Below are positions 36,476-44,727 of a stretch of DNA of 64,000 nucleotides, piece by piece. The notes under the pieces were generated by a model. It saw only the letters and a list, made by a program, of their open reading frames with translations, was not told the origin of the DNA and did not search any database. Each line of letters opens with the position of its first letter. Positions within the stretch are counted from its first letter, which is position 1. The stretch is from Bacillota bacterium (GTDB taxonomy: Bacteria; Bacillota; Clostridia; Saccharofermentanales; Saccharofermentanaceae), in the NCBI GenBank assembly GCA_023397475.1, contig JAEWUD010000025.1:1-64000 (forward strand). Reading direction: 5' to 3'. A program made the translations under genes and the position numbers.

Positions 36476-37073
36476 TCGGGAGGAGAGACCGATTCCCTAT
36501 TCCTTCGGGTCGACACCATCCGCCGCAGTTCAGCGGCTTGACAGCAAGTCCTGGTGGGAGATATTCATGCAACTCGTGGGAGAACTTCCGAAGAACTCTC
36601 TGGCTATTCGTTTGTCCGACGACCCCGTGTTTCTTGTGCACGGACACTATTTCTCGATTCGCGATGTCGCTTCCAAAGCAATTGCCGCCGCGGAGCGCGA
36701 AGGCGACGAGGGGGCTGCGAGAAATTACCATGACACGGCGAACCGGTTAATTCGGTCCTACGACCGACTCGCAGCGACGAGAATCCGAACCTATTACGAT
36801 ACGCGGTTTGCCCGGTTGTTTATGGCATCCATTATCTGCCTTTTGCTCTGCGGGTTGATGACATTTCTGTATTATCAGACCGGATCTGCATCGGTTGGAC
36901 TTCGTATCATGATGATTCTTTTCATTATCACCGCTCTAGCTTGTGCCGCAGGTGCATGGTGGACGCAACTGACAAAGAGGACGATCCTTCGCTTGAATTC
37001 TCCGGAGAAGACGCGAGAACATGTGAAGAGATCACCAACAGACGACAAACATGGCCATGACGACAACGGTTAG
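36465..37073 (+). CDS. Hypothetical protein with two transmembrane helices
   Basis: A 202-residue protein that I do not recognise. It overlaps the YigZ gene by eleven bases with GAAGGAG upstream of the ATG, so it is probably translated. Residues 1-110 are hydrophilic, with SWWEIFMQLVGELP and a charged helical stretch (AIAAAEREGDEGAARNYHD). Two helices lie at ~118-137 and ~144-165, and the tail is basic then His/Asp-rich (DDKHGHDDNG). A small membrane-associated regulator is one possibility. Confidence 0.6.
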   Translation: MKHDREERPIPYSFGSTPSAAVQRLDSKSWWEIFMQLVGELPKNSLAIRLSDDPVFLVHGHYFSIRDVASKAIAAAEREGDEGAARNYHDTANRLIRSYDRLAATRIRTYYDTRFARLFMASIICLLLCGLMTFLYYQTGSASVGLRIMMILFIITALACAAGAWWTQLTKRTILRLNSPEKTREHVKRSPTDDKHGHDDNG

Positions 37074-37217
37074 AACCAAATTAGTTTTTTTACCGTTTTC
37101 TCTCGAGAATGCCGAAACTCTGCCGAACATTTAACCGGTGTGATATGATAAAACCAATATATAGCTATTCATTATTTCCGTTAGAACCAAGAATGCCCTA
37201 ATGAGAGGAGAATTTAT

Positions 37218-38417
37218 ATGACACTGACGAAACAAGGCAAATCATCTGTAGGATCCGTCGTTTTTATCGCAATCGCGACGTCGCTTGCACTCCTGATTCT
37301 TGCCGGTTCCGTTTCTCTAATGTTCGTATTTTTTCGCTACGTTCGTCCTGATGTTATGGCCGACCGCTCAGCGAGTGCAGACCAGACCGTCGTTCAGGAT
37401 ATTGACTCGGATACGAACAACGATGAGACAATTACCGGTACATCTGACAAACATTTTTCCATTTCTGATGCCGCTCTGCTCCCGGATGACGGGGACAAGG
37501 AGGCACTGTCCGTCATCGATATTGTGAAGACCGTTTCGCCGGCCACGATTTCGATTCGAGCTCAGATATCCTTTGAGGCTTACGGAGAGGAGACGATGGC
37601 TGAAGCTACGGGTTCCGGTTTCATTATCTCTGAGGACGGATATATCGTCACCAACAATCACGTGATCGAGGGCGCTGACAAAGTTGAGATCATGATTCCC
37701 GGCGATGACGACTACATCGATGCCGAGATCGTCGGATCTGACAGCAGCACAGACATGGCCGTTCTTAAGGTTGATCGCACAGGCCTTCCTTATGTTACAC
37801 TTGGAGATTCTTCGAAGCTTCAGGTTGGCGAGCTGGCTGTTGCGATCGGAAATCCTTTCGGTGAACTTGCGGGTACAGTAACCGTCGGCGTTATCAGCGC
37901 ATTGGATCGCGAGATCTTGATTGACGGATCAGAGTATTCGCTGCTGCAGACAGATGCATCCATTAACAGCGGCAACTCCGGCGGACCCCTTGTCAACTCA
38001 TATGGAGAAGTCATCGGAATTACTAACGCGAAGGTTTCGGAAGGTGAAGGAATCGGATTTGCCATCCCTGTGAACAACATCAAGAAAGTCATTGAGGAGT
38101 TGGTAACGAACGGCTATGTGACCGGAAGACCCCTGATCGGCGTATCGGTTATCACCGTCGATGAAGAGACCGCGGATGCGTACGGTTTCCCGATTGGCGC
38201 ATTTGTGAGAGAAGTCAGCAAAGGCGGAGCGGCGGATGAAGCCGGCATTCGTTATGGTGACATTATCACAGCGATTGACGGAGAACAAATTACATCAGCA
38301 GACGAAGTTGCCGCGATTCGCGACAAATACGACGTCGGAGATGAAGTGTCATTCACAATTTACCGTGACAACGAAGAGTTTGATGTTACCGTAGTACTTC
38401 AGGAGGCAAAGTCATGA
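37218..38417 (+). CDS. htrA: HtrA/DegP-like membrane-anchored serine protease
   Basis: An extracytoplasmic quality-control protease of 399 residues. One helix at about 12-38 anchors it, then a short acidic linker. The trypsin-like domain has the complete triad His148 (TNNHVIE), Asp179 (STDMAVLK) and Ser254 (NSGNSGGPLV). A single PDZ domain fills ~290-395 (RPLIGVSVITVD, GDIITAIDGEQI). AGAGGAG precedes the ATG. Its stop overlaps a small ORF by four bases. Confidence 0.94.
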   Translation: MTLTKQGKSSVGSVVFIAIATSLALLILAGSVSLMFVFFRYVRPDVMADRSASADQTVVQDIDSDTNNDETITGTSDKHFSISDAALLPDDGDKEALSVIDIVKTVSPATISIRAQISFEAYGEETMAEATGSGFIISEDGYIVTNNHVIEGADKVEIMIPGDDDYIDAEIVGSDSSTDMAVLKVDRTGLPYVTLGDSSKLQVGELAVAIGNPFGELAGTVTVGVISALDREILIDGSEYSLLQTDASINSGNSGGPLVNSYGEVIGITNAKVSEGEGIGFAIPVNNIKKVIEELVTNGYVTGRPLIGVSVITVDEETADAYGFPIGAFVREVSKGGAADEAGIRYGDIITAIDGEQITSADEVAAIRDKYDVGDEVSFTIYRDNEEFDVTVVLQEAKS

Positions 38418-38530
38418 GAAGCACCCGACAGAGATCCGGATTTGTCAAAGTCACCGCCATTGTCCTGGCACTTCTGATGCTTGGCTCCGTGGTAACACTT
38501 GTATTTATGTCACTGGCTGCCGGGTTCTGA
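38414..38530 (+). CDS. Small single-pass membrane protein overlapping htrA
   Basis: A 38-residue ORF starting MRSTRQRSGFVKV with a basic head, one helix (TAIVLALLMLGSVVTLVF) and a short tail. Its ATG overlaps the htrA stop (ATGA) and AGGAGG lies seven bases upstream, inside the htrA end, so coupled translation is likely. The shape resembles Prli42-type mini-proteins (stressosome anchors of Firmicutes), but the match is too short to claim. Its 3' end overlaps the opposite-strand phosphatase gene by 26 bases. Confidence 0.65.
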   Translation: MRSTRQRSGFVKVTAIVLALLMLGSVVTLVFMSLAAGF

Positions 38531-39158
38531 TCGAAGCGATATCGGAAGCCTCTTCCGGCTTGAGATTACGATGCGTTACAGACCAGGATTGCCCATCCCA
38601 AAGAATGCGAAACAGTGTTGTCTGATCGACTGCCTGGCCGCTTCGGAGGGTGGGCAATTCTCTTTTGTCACAGAGCATAATGATTGCCTGCAGTAGAATA
38701 CAATGCGTAACCAAAAGATATGGACCGCTTCCGTCGGGGAACCCGGCGAGAATTCGTAGCATTTCCTCTGCCCGATCACGGACAGAGAAGAATGTCTCGC
38801 CGCCGCCGATCGGCTCGTAGAGGTCCGGGCGCTCTCGGAAATAAGAGAAATTCTCCGGGTATTGAGAGGACGCCTCCCGCATGGATAAACCTTCCCAACT
38901 GCCGAGATCCATCTCCGCGAGTTGCGGCGAGAAACAAAGAGGAATTTCTCGGCCGTGAAGAAGTAAGAGCGCCGTATGGATCGCTCGAGGCATCGGACTT
39001 GTGTAGCATGCCGAGAAGGGTATTTCAGACAGGAATCCGGCAAGTTGTTCGGCACCGTTGATCCCTTTTTCTGTGAGAGGGGAATTGTTGCGACCTTGCA
39101 TGCGAATCTGTGTATTCCACACGGTCTCTCCATGCCGGGTGAGAAAAACTTCAATCAT
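38505..39158 (-). CDS. Histidine phosphatase (phosphoglycerate mutase-like) family protein
   Basis: A 217-residue cytoplasmic enzyme of the branch that includes GpmB, CobC and SixA-like phosphatases. The RHG motif LTRHGETVWN at residues 6-15 gives the phosphorylated histidine. Glu near 82 (LAEMDLGSWEG) and the second histidine near 152 (LLVTHCILLQ) complete the site. The usual VTHGG reads VTHCI, a mild change. Substrate cannot be predicted; the true mutase for glycolysis is gpmI at 18267. Confidence 0.85.
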   Translation of the reverse strand: MIEVFLTRHGETVWNTQIRMQGRNNSPLTEKGINGAEQLAGFLSEIPFSACYTSPMPRAIHTALLLLHGREIPLCFSPQLAEMDLGSWEGLSMREASSQYPENFSYFRERPDLYEPIGGGETFFSVRDRAEEMLRILAGFPDGSGPYLLVTHCILLQAIIMLCDKRELPTLRSGQAVDQTTLFRILWDGQSWSVTHRNLKPEEASDIASIRTRQPVT

Positions 39159-39179
39159 TTATGTCTCTCTTTCTGTCGA

Positions 39180-40871
39180 TCAGGTAATACTCGGAACATC
39201 TTCGATAAACGACAATCCCTGCTCATTGAGCGCATACGGATACTCCGTCGTCTTCTCTAAGAGAAAAGCCTGATAATTATTCATTCGGATGAAACTGTTC
39301 ACGCGATCAAACCATTCCGGATTCGGAGACTTCGTCACATAGAATAAGATGACGATCTGTGTTTCGGTCTCAATCATTGTCTTGTCACCCGCAACGCGCG
39401 CCGGGTCAAAGACCCATTGATCGAAGTTATCCGGAAGAAGACCCGGATACGTATTCATATTGTGCGCTGCCTTCATCGTCCCTGCGTTGATCTCATCAGC
39501 GTAGGTTGTCTCAAGGGTCTTCATTGTGGACTCATCCGAAACGGAATCAAAGACCGCCTGAGCGACGGGGACAATTTCACTCTCGGGGATACCGGGAATA
39601 CCGGCATTTACATCCTCGCGATTGATATAGAAGAAGCGGATATCGCGTAAAGGTTCTTTTTGCCGGGATCGGGCGGAGAAGCAGAAGAGAATCGGAAACC
39701 CGTTACTGTCATTAAAAATCGTACAATCTCCGGGAACCCTGGCCGGATCATACAGCCACGCGCGCCATTCCTCGTTATCGATGTCTCCATAACGAGCGTT
39801 GCGGATCAACGTCGAATCAGGAACGGACAGGCGGTCTTTGGCCTCTCCCGTAAAGAAACTCGCCGCAACCGATTCGAATCGCGTCTCATCATGACCGATT
39901 CCGTCGATGATCTCCTGCGCGCGTAAATGAGCCGTGTCCTTGAAGCTTTGCTCGGTTTGCTCGAAAACAATCCGTACTACACGATACGAAACAATATCGT
40001 ATTGATTTCTGGCTTCCGCGTAGGCGTTCTCCGCCTGAAGCTCGGATGCCTTCAATTCATCCAGTTTGGCTCCGCTGGCGTAATCTTCCGTGAAATATCG
40101 CTTGGTCAATAAATCGCGAATCAGATCCGGAGTCACATAGGTTCCGAAATAACCCTTGATGTAGGTTTCCAGATCTACACCGATCGCGGCCGCCTTGCCG
40201 GAGAGCCAGTCGATATACGCCTGGGCGCGCTGATTTTGCGCCTCATTCGGCGACAAGCCTTTGCCCGTTGCGTCGTCAAAGAGTATTTCTGTCACCTGCA
40301 TCTCGCGAGCCGCCATATGGAGAAAGTATTCGCGATAGGTTGAGAAGCCCTCGTCACCCGGACTTTCGAGTTGCTCATCGGCGCCGACCTCGAAAATATC
40401 GATACCGTTCTCCAATAAAACATAGTGATACATGAAACTGAACTCAGGATTCGAGATCGCTTCACCCTGTAACGTGAGCGGACTCGAGATGCGTTCCTGC
40501 GATTCAGGAGAGAAGACGAGAAGATAACTGATGGCGAGTAATACCAGAATCGTGATGGCGGCGACAAAAACGCTTGGCTTCAGAAGCCTGTTCTTCCGGG
40601 AACGCGGCTCGAAAACAGTTTCTGCCTTGGTGAGTCTGGTTCTTCTGACGAACTGATCCGGATCGATGAAATCCTCGTCGGACGGATCCTGACCGATGTG
40701 TTGTGTCGGGATACTCACTTCGTGAGATTCCAACGATAAACGAATCGGTTCGATACGATCCGTTTCGACAGTGTCATTCGGGGCGGGCTCGTACCCCCGC
40801 TCTTGTTCTTCGGATTCTGTGTAGATCTCCGGCAATGACCGGAAATCTTCCCCTTGATGTGATTTTTTCAT
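39180..40871 (-). CDS. SurA/PrsA-like extracytoplasmic foldase-like protein
   Basis: A 563-residue protein. About 100 hydrophilic residues precede one helix (~99-120, FVAAITILVLLAISYLLVF), so the bulk lies outside. The N-terminal chaperone-like region (~140-280) is helical. Two related parvulin-like segments follow, recognised by the repeated pattern EEWRAWLYDPARVPGDCT near residue 355 and DNFDQWVFDPARVAGDKT near residue 485. This pattern is common in PpiC-type domains. Whether isomerase activity is kept is unknown. It sits near htrA, another envelope protein quality factor. Confidence 0.65.
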   Translation of the reverse strand: MKKSHQGEDFRSLPEIYTESEEQERGYEPAPNDTVETDRIEPIRLSLESHEVSIPTQHIGQDPSDEDFIDPDQFVRRTRLTKAETVFEPRSRKNRLLKPSVFVAAITILVLLAISYLLVFSPESQERISSPLTLQGEAISNPEFSFMYHYVLLENGIDIFEVGADEQLESPGDEGFSTYREYFLHMAAREMQVTEILFDDATGKGLSPNEAQNQRAQAYIDWLSGKAAAIGVDLETYIKGYFGTYVTPDLIRDLLTKRYFTEDYASGAKLDELKASELQAENAYAEARNQYDIVSYRVVRIVFEQTEQSFKDTAHLRAQEIIDGIGHDETRFESVAASFFTGEAKDRLSVPDSTLIRNARYGDIDNEEWRAWLYDPARVPGDCTIFNDSNGFPILFCFSARSRQKEPLRDIRFFYINREDVNAGIPGIPESEIVPVAQAVFDSVSDESTMKTLETTYADEINAGTMKAAHNMNTYPGLLPDNFDQWVFDPARVAGDKTMIETETQIVILFYVTKSPNPEWFDRVNSFIRMNNYQAFLLEKTTEYPYALNEQGLSFIEDVPSIT

Positions 40872-40900
40872 CTCGCCCCCGTATGTCGGTCTTATAGTTA

Positions 40901-41830
40901 TTATGCAGTCGTTTCGTGATCCTCAGGATGCGGAACCAGAAGGTTTATCGCACCCGGGATGCAGGTTATCTCGATCGGCAGAAGCCCGCCTTCTTCGCCG
41001 TCGAGGTCAAGCCGGACATCGTCGCAACACTCGGTCTGAAGCGTCAGACGATCGGTCTGGAAATACGTGATGTTCTCATTGCTTAAGTGATCTCCGATTA
41101 GAAGCTTTGCGACCAACGGAAGGAAACCGCCGAACTCGAGTCTGGAGACAATCAAAACATCGAGAAGCCCGTCATCGATCCGCGCATACGGAACAAGTTT
41201 CTTCATTCCGCCGACACTCGTTGTATTCGCGACGAGAATTAACAGCGCATCCTGATCGAAGTGCTCCTCCGCAGACTCTGCTTTCAAGCGAAAACCGTTG
41301 AAGATATTCGCCGGAATATCTTTGGCCCCCTCGAGCCAATACGCCATCCGGCCCAGAGAAGTCTTTGTCTCCGACGGAACCTTATAGGCAATATCTGTAA
41401 GATGACCCGCCGCGGCAACGTTGAGAAAGTATCGGTCGCCCGCTTTACCCACATCCACTTTGCGGGTGTGATTATCCATGATCATACGTGCGTACGAATA
41501 GGAGTCGGCGGGGATATCGAGAAATGTCGCAAAGTCATTTACCGTGCCGGCCGGGAGAATGGCCAATGTCGTGCCGGAACCACCCGCGATCAAGCCGTTA
41601 ACGACTTCGTTTAATGTACCGTCGCCACCCACGGCCAGGACAAGATCATATTCACCCGGCTTCATCTGTTCGGCATATCGCGTCGCGTCATCCTTGGATG
41701 CGGTATAACAGAAATCCGCGCGAGAGATAAATTTCTCCTCGACAAGATATCCGATGATATCATCAACCGTTTGGCGCATCACTTGACGTCCGGAGGACGG
41801 ATTCATGATCACGCGGATTTTTTGATCCAT
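40901..41830 (-). CDS. Diacylglycerol kinase-family lipid kinase (YegS/BmrU type)
   Basis: A 309-residue protein with the catalytic core of DAG kinases: IMNPSSGRQV at residues ~9-18 and LVLAVGGDGTLNEVVNGL at ~63-80, the ATP-binding motif. LPAGTVNDFATFL follows near 97. The C-terminal half is a beta-sandwich like that of DgkB and YegS. It probably phosphorylates diacylglycerol or another lipid for phospholipid turnover. GGAG is absent before the ATG; a GAGAGG stretch serves as ribosome binding site. Confidence 0.88.
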   Translation of the reverse strand: MDQKIRVIMNPSSGRQVMRQTVDDIIGYLVEEKFISRADFCYTASKDDATRYAEQMKPGEYDLVLAVGGDGTLNEVVNGLIAGGSGTTLAILPAGTVNDFATFLDIPADSYSYARMIMDNHTRKVDVGKAGDRYFLNVAAAGHLTDIAYKVPSETKTSLGRMAYWLEGAKDIPANIFNGFRLKAESAEEHFDQDALLILVANTTSVGGMKKLVPYARIDDGLLDVLIVSRLEFGGFLPLVAKLLIGDHLSNENITYFQTDRLTLQTECCDDVRLDLDGEEGGLLPIEITCIPGAINLLVPHPEDHETTA

Positions 41831-41936
41831 TTCTTAAAAACCTCTCGACCCGGTTCAGGACATTTGCCTTTACAATGTCACATTTTAACATAAATATCCG
41901 CGAAAAAAAATGCGAGCCACCCGGTATAACAACCTT

Positions 41937-41972
41937 CAGGTGAAGTTGTCTTTCGAGGACTGGTTTCACCTG
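41937..41972 (-). other. Leader hairpin upstream of the lipid kinase gene
   Basis: CAGGTGAA pairs with TTCACCTG, with a second inner stem (GTCTT/AGGAC) in the loop. It lies between the nrdD end and the kinase start. On the leftward strand a T run (41909-41902) follows about 27 bases after it, so attenuation is conceivable. No known riboswitch or T-box motif was found. Confidence 0.4.
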
Positions 41973-41991
41973 ACAGAAAAAACGCACACAA

Positions 41992-42027
41992 GTAAACCCC
42001 GGGATAGCAGGCTGTCCCGGGGTTTAC
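41992..42027. terminator. Terminator after nrdD
   Basis: A thirteen-base stem GTAAACCCCGGGA/TCCCGGGGTTTAC with a ten-base loop, 25 bases past the nrdD stop. T-rich sequence occurs on both sides. Confidence 0.8.
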
Positions 42028-42051
42028 GTTATTTTTCGAACAGACTTGCGA

Positions 42052-44412
42052 TTACGAATTCTTTCCGTGCTTCACGCGATCTCGTTCTTCGGCTCGTTTT
42101 GCGTCATTGAAACGGTCTACCGTACCGACAAGATAACCGGTGATACGTCGGATTCGTTCAAAACCGAGATGATCTTCTCCTTCATATTCCGCGCGGCCGC
42201 AGCAAGGACAATGATCGCCGATGATGCCGTTGTAGCCGCAGGCCGGGTCGCGATCGATCGGGTGATTGATCGAACCATAACCGATGCCCTGTTCGCCCAT
42301 AAAACGGATGACCTTCTTGAATGCTTCAAGATTCGAGGCAGTGTCACCATCCATCTCGACATACGAGATGTGACCGGCATTGGTGAGGGCGTGATAGGGG
42401 GCCTCGAGACGGATCTTATTGAAAATCGTCGTGTTGTAGTACACCGGGATATGGAAGCTGTTCGTATAATACTCCTTGTCGGTGATTCCCTTAATTTTGC
42501 CGAACCGGTTCTTATCGATCCGCAGGAATCGGCCGGACAGACCCTCGGCGGGAGTCGCCAGAAGGGAGTAATTGAGACCAGTTTTCGCCGCCATTTCGTC
42601 GCAATAAGAACGCATACGGGTCACGATCTCAAGTCCAAGCTTTTGCGAATCTTCGCTCTCGCCGTGGTGCTTGCCGGTCAATGCGATCAGCGTCTCCGCC
42701 AGACCGATAAACCCGATCGACAGCGATCCGTGTCGAATGACTTGTTCGATCGCGTCGCGCGGACCGAGTTTCTCCGAATCAATCCAACAATGCTCGCCCA
42801 TCAGGAAGGGGAAGTTATACACATGCTTTGCAGCCTGCACGAGCATTCTCTCGTTGAGCTGATCGGAGACAAGCTTCATCTTCTCGTCAAGAAGACGATA
42901 GAAAGTCTCCACATCGCCATTTGCCTGGATACCCAGACGGGGAAGGTTAATCGAAGTGAAGGAGAGATTGCCGCGACCGAAGGTGATCTCGCGCTCCGGG
43001 TCGTAAACATTGCCGATGACACGCGTACGACAACCCATGTATGCAATCTCGGTTTCCGGTTTGCCTTCCTTCAAATACTGCAGGTTGAACGGAGCATCCT
43101 GAAAAGAGAAGTTCGGGAAAAGCCTCTTGGCCGAGCACTCACACGCGAGCTCGAAAAGATCGTAGTTCGGATCACCCGGATCGAAGTTAATTCCCTTCTT
43201 GCATCGGAAAATCTGTATCGGGAAAATCGGAGTCTCTCCGTTGCCCAACCCGTTCTTCGTCGCGATCAGGAGATTACGGATCACCATCTTCGCTTCCGGC
43301 GAAGTATCGGTACCGTAGTTGATCGAAGAGAAGGGGACCTGAGCTCCCGCGCGACTGTGCAGCGTATTGAAGTTATGAACCAGTGCCTCCATTGCCTGGA
43401 AGGTCGCCCGGTCCGTCTCTTCCACGGAGTGTTTTCTTGTATAGGCAAAAAGACGACGCATCAGGTCGTTGTCGATATTATCCAGATCCGGCAGATCCTT
43501 TGTAATCTCCGCCTGGAAAGCGAGATCAAAGTCTTCGGACGGATGAAGCTCGGGCCGCATATCCTTTGTCTTATCAAGCCGGAGGATCGCGGCCTTTATC
43601 TTCGGCTCCGAAATTTCACTGGGGATTCCGGCAAGAAGCTCCAACGCTCCCGCGAATGCCTTGCGATACTCCTTAATAAAGGTACAACGAACACCGTCAG
43701 CCATCACATAATCGAAGTTCGGCAGGGATTGGCCACCGTGCATATCATTCTGATTGGATTGAATCGCGATACAGGCCAGCGCCGAGTAACTGCGAATATC
43801 CTTGGGCTTGCGAAGGTGACCGTGCCCGGTATTGAAACCGCCCTCGAAAAGCTTCAGAAGATCGATCTGACAGCAGGTCATCGTCAACGAATAGAAATCC
43901 AGATCGTGAATGTGAATCTCTCCGGCCTCGTGTGCCCGCGAATGCTCCGGCTTCAACATATACGACTTATAATAGGCTTTCGCGCTCTCGGAGCCAAAAC
44001 GCAGCATCGACCCCATCGCCGTGTCGCCGTCGATATTCGCGTTCTCCCGCTTCAAATCGCTGTTCTTCGACTCAGAATTGACGATATCATCCAATGTTCG
44101 CATCAAACGAGTGTTCTTCTCTCTAATTCTCGATCGTTCGGCACGATAAAGAATATACGCCTTCGCCGTCTCCACAAGGCCTTCTTCCATGAGCACATGT
44201 TCGACCATATCCTGAATCTCTTCGATCTTGGGAACGGCAATCCCCTGCAGTTCGAGATACTCACTCGTTCGAACGGCAAGATCCAGGGAAAGATCCTCCG
44301 CGTGTCCCTTCGCTTCGCCTGTGGCCTCAAAAGCCTTGCGAATTGCCACAGCAATCTTCTCAATATTAAAGGGAACCTGTCGGCCGTCCCTTTTCAAAAC
44401 TCTGGCGATCAT
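42052..44412 (-). CDS. nrdD: Anaerobic ribonucleoside-triphosphate reductase, class III
   Basis: Makes deoxyribonucleotides without oxygen through a glycyl radical. The start at 44412 has AGGAGGTT upstream and gives 785 residues. Residues 1-90 form an ATP-cone (RVLKRDGRQVPFN). The barrel follows, with THDH-like and active-site cysteine loops in the middle. Near the C-terminus a zinc site CGYNGIIGDHCPCCG precedes the radical loop RITGYLVGTVDRFN, with the radical glycine at about residue 758. The activase gene nrdG, often adjacent, is not beside it here. Transcribed alone. Confidence 0.95.
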   Translation of the reverse strand: MIARVLKRDGRQVPFNIEKIAVAIRKAFEATGEAKGHAEDLSLDLAVRTSEYLELQGIAVPKIEEIQDMVEHVLMEEGLVETAKAYILYRAERSRIREKNTRLMRTLDDIVNSESKNSDLKRENANIDGDTAMGSMLRFGSESAKAYYKSYMLKPEHSRAHEAGEIHIHDLDFYSLTMTCCQIDLLKLFEGGFNTGHGHLRKPKDIRSYSALACIAIQSNQNDMHGGQSLPNFDYVMADGVRCTFIKEYRKAFAGALELLAGIPSEISEPKIKAAILRLDKTKDMRPELHPSEDFDLAFQAEITKDLPDLDNIDNDLMRRLFAYTRKHSVEETDRATFQAMEALVHNFNTLHSRAGAQVPFSSINYGTDTSPEAKMVIRNLLIATKNGLGNGETPIFPIQIFRCKKGINFDPGDPNYDLFELACECSAKRLFPNFSFQDAPFNLQYLKEGKPETEIAYMGCRTRVIGNVYDPEREITFGRGNLSFTSINLPRLGIQANGDVETFYRLLDEKMKLVSDQLNERMLVQAAKHVYNFPFLMGEHCWIDSEKLGPRDAIEQVIRHGSLSIGFIGLAETLIALTGKHHGESEDSQKLGLEIVTRMRSYCDEMAAKTGLNYSLLATPAEGLSGRFLRIDKNRFGKIKGITDKEYYTNSFHIPVYYNTTIFNKIRLEAPYHALTNAGHISYVEMDGDTASNLEAFKKVIRFMGEQGIGYGSINHPIDRDPACGYNGIIGDHCPCCGRAEYEGEDHLGFERIRRITGYLVGTVDRFNDAKRAEERDRVKHGKNS

Positions 44413-44727
44413 ATAAACCTCCTTTGATTGACCTCTCACAGACCGCGAAAAACATGGGATCTATGAGTCTTCGCGAATCCTTCGCTGCAATTTTGCATCG
44501 GGATCCATGATTGGGTATTCTTATTAAACCTTCATCTTGTGGTAAAATCAAGTCACATACACAACATATTGTGTTTCTTTCTTGTTACACGTGCCATTGC
44601 TGCAAAAAGCTGTCGCGTAGACAACTGTTTTTTACCACGTCCGGATATGATAGAATACCAAAAGAATGCTTCCGATAAAAGTAGCAAATTAGTATAAAAT
44701 GTGGATTCAACAAAGGAGACATGAAGC

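Noticed and set aside
41831..42051. T-box leader before the lipid kinase gene
   Set aside because: A GGGTGG-like word followed by a T run is present, but the conserved TGGNACCGCG box and stem I features are absent.
42046..44427. A 793-codon open frame on the plus strand over the whole of nrdD
   Set aside because: It mirrors a highly conserved gene, has no recognisable domain and no ribosome binding site at its start. Codon bias of nrdD explains the lack of stops.
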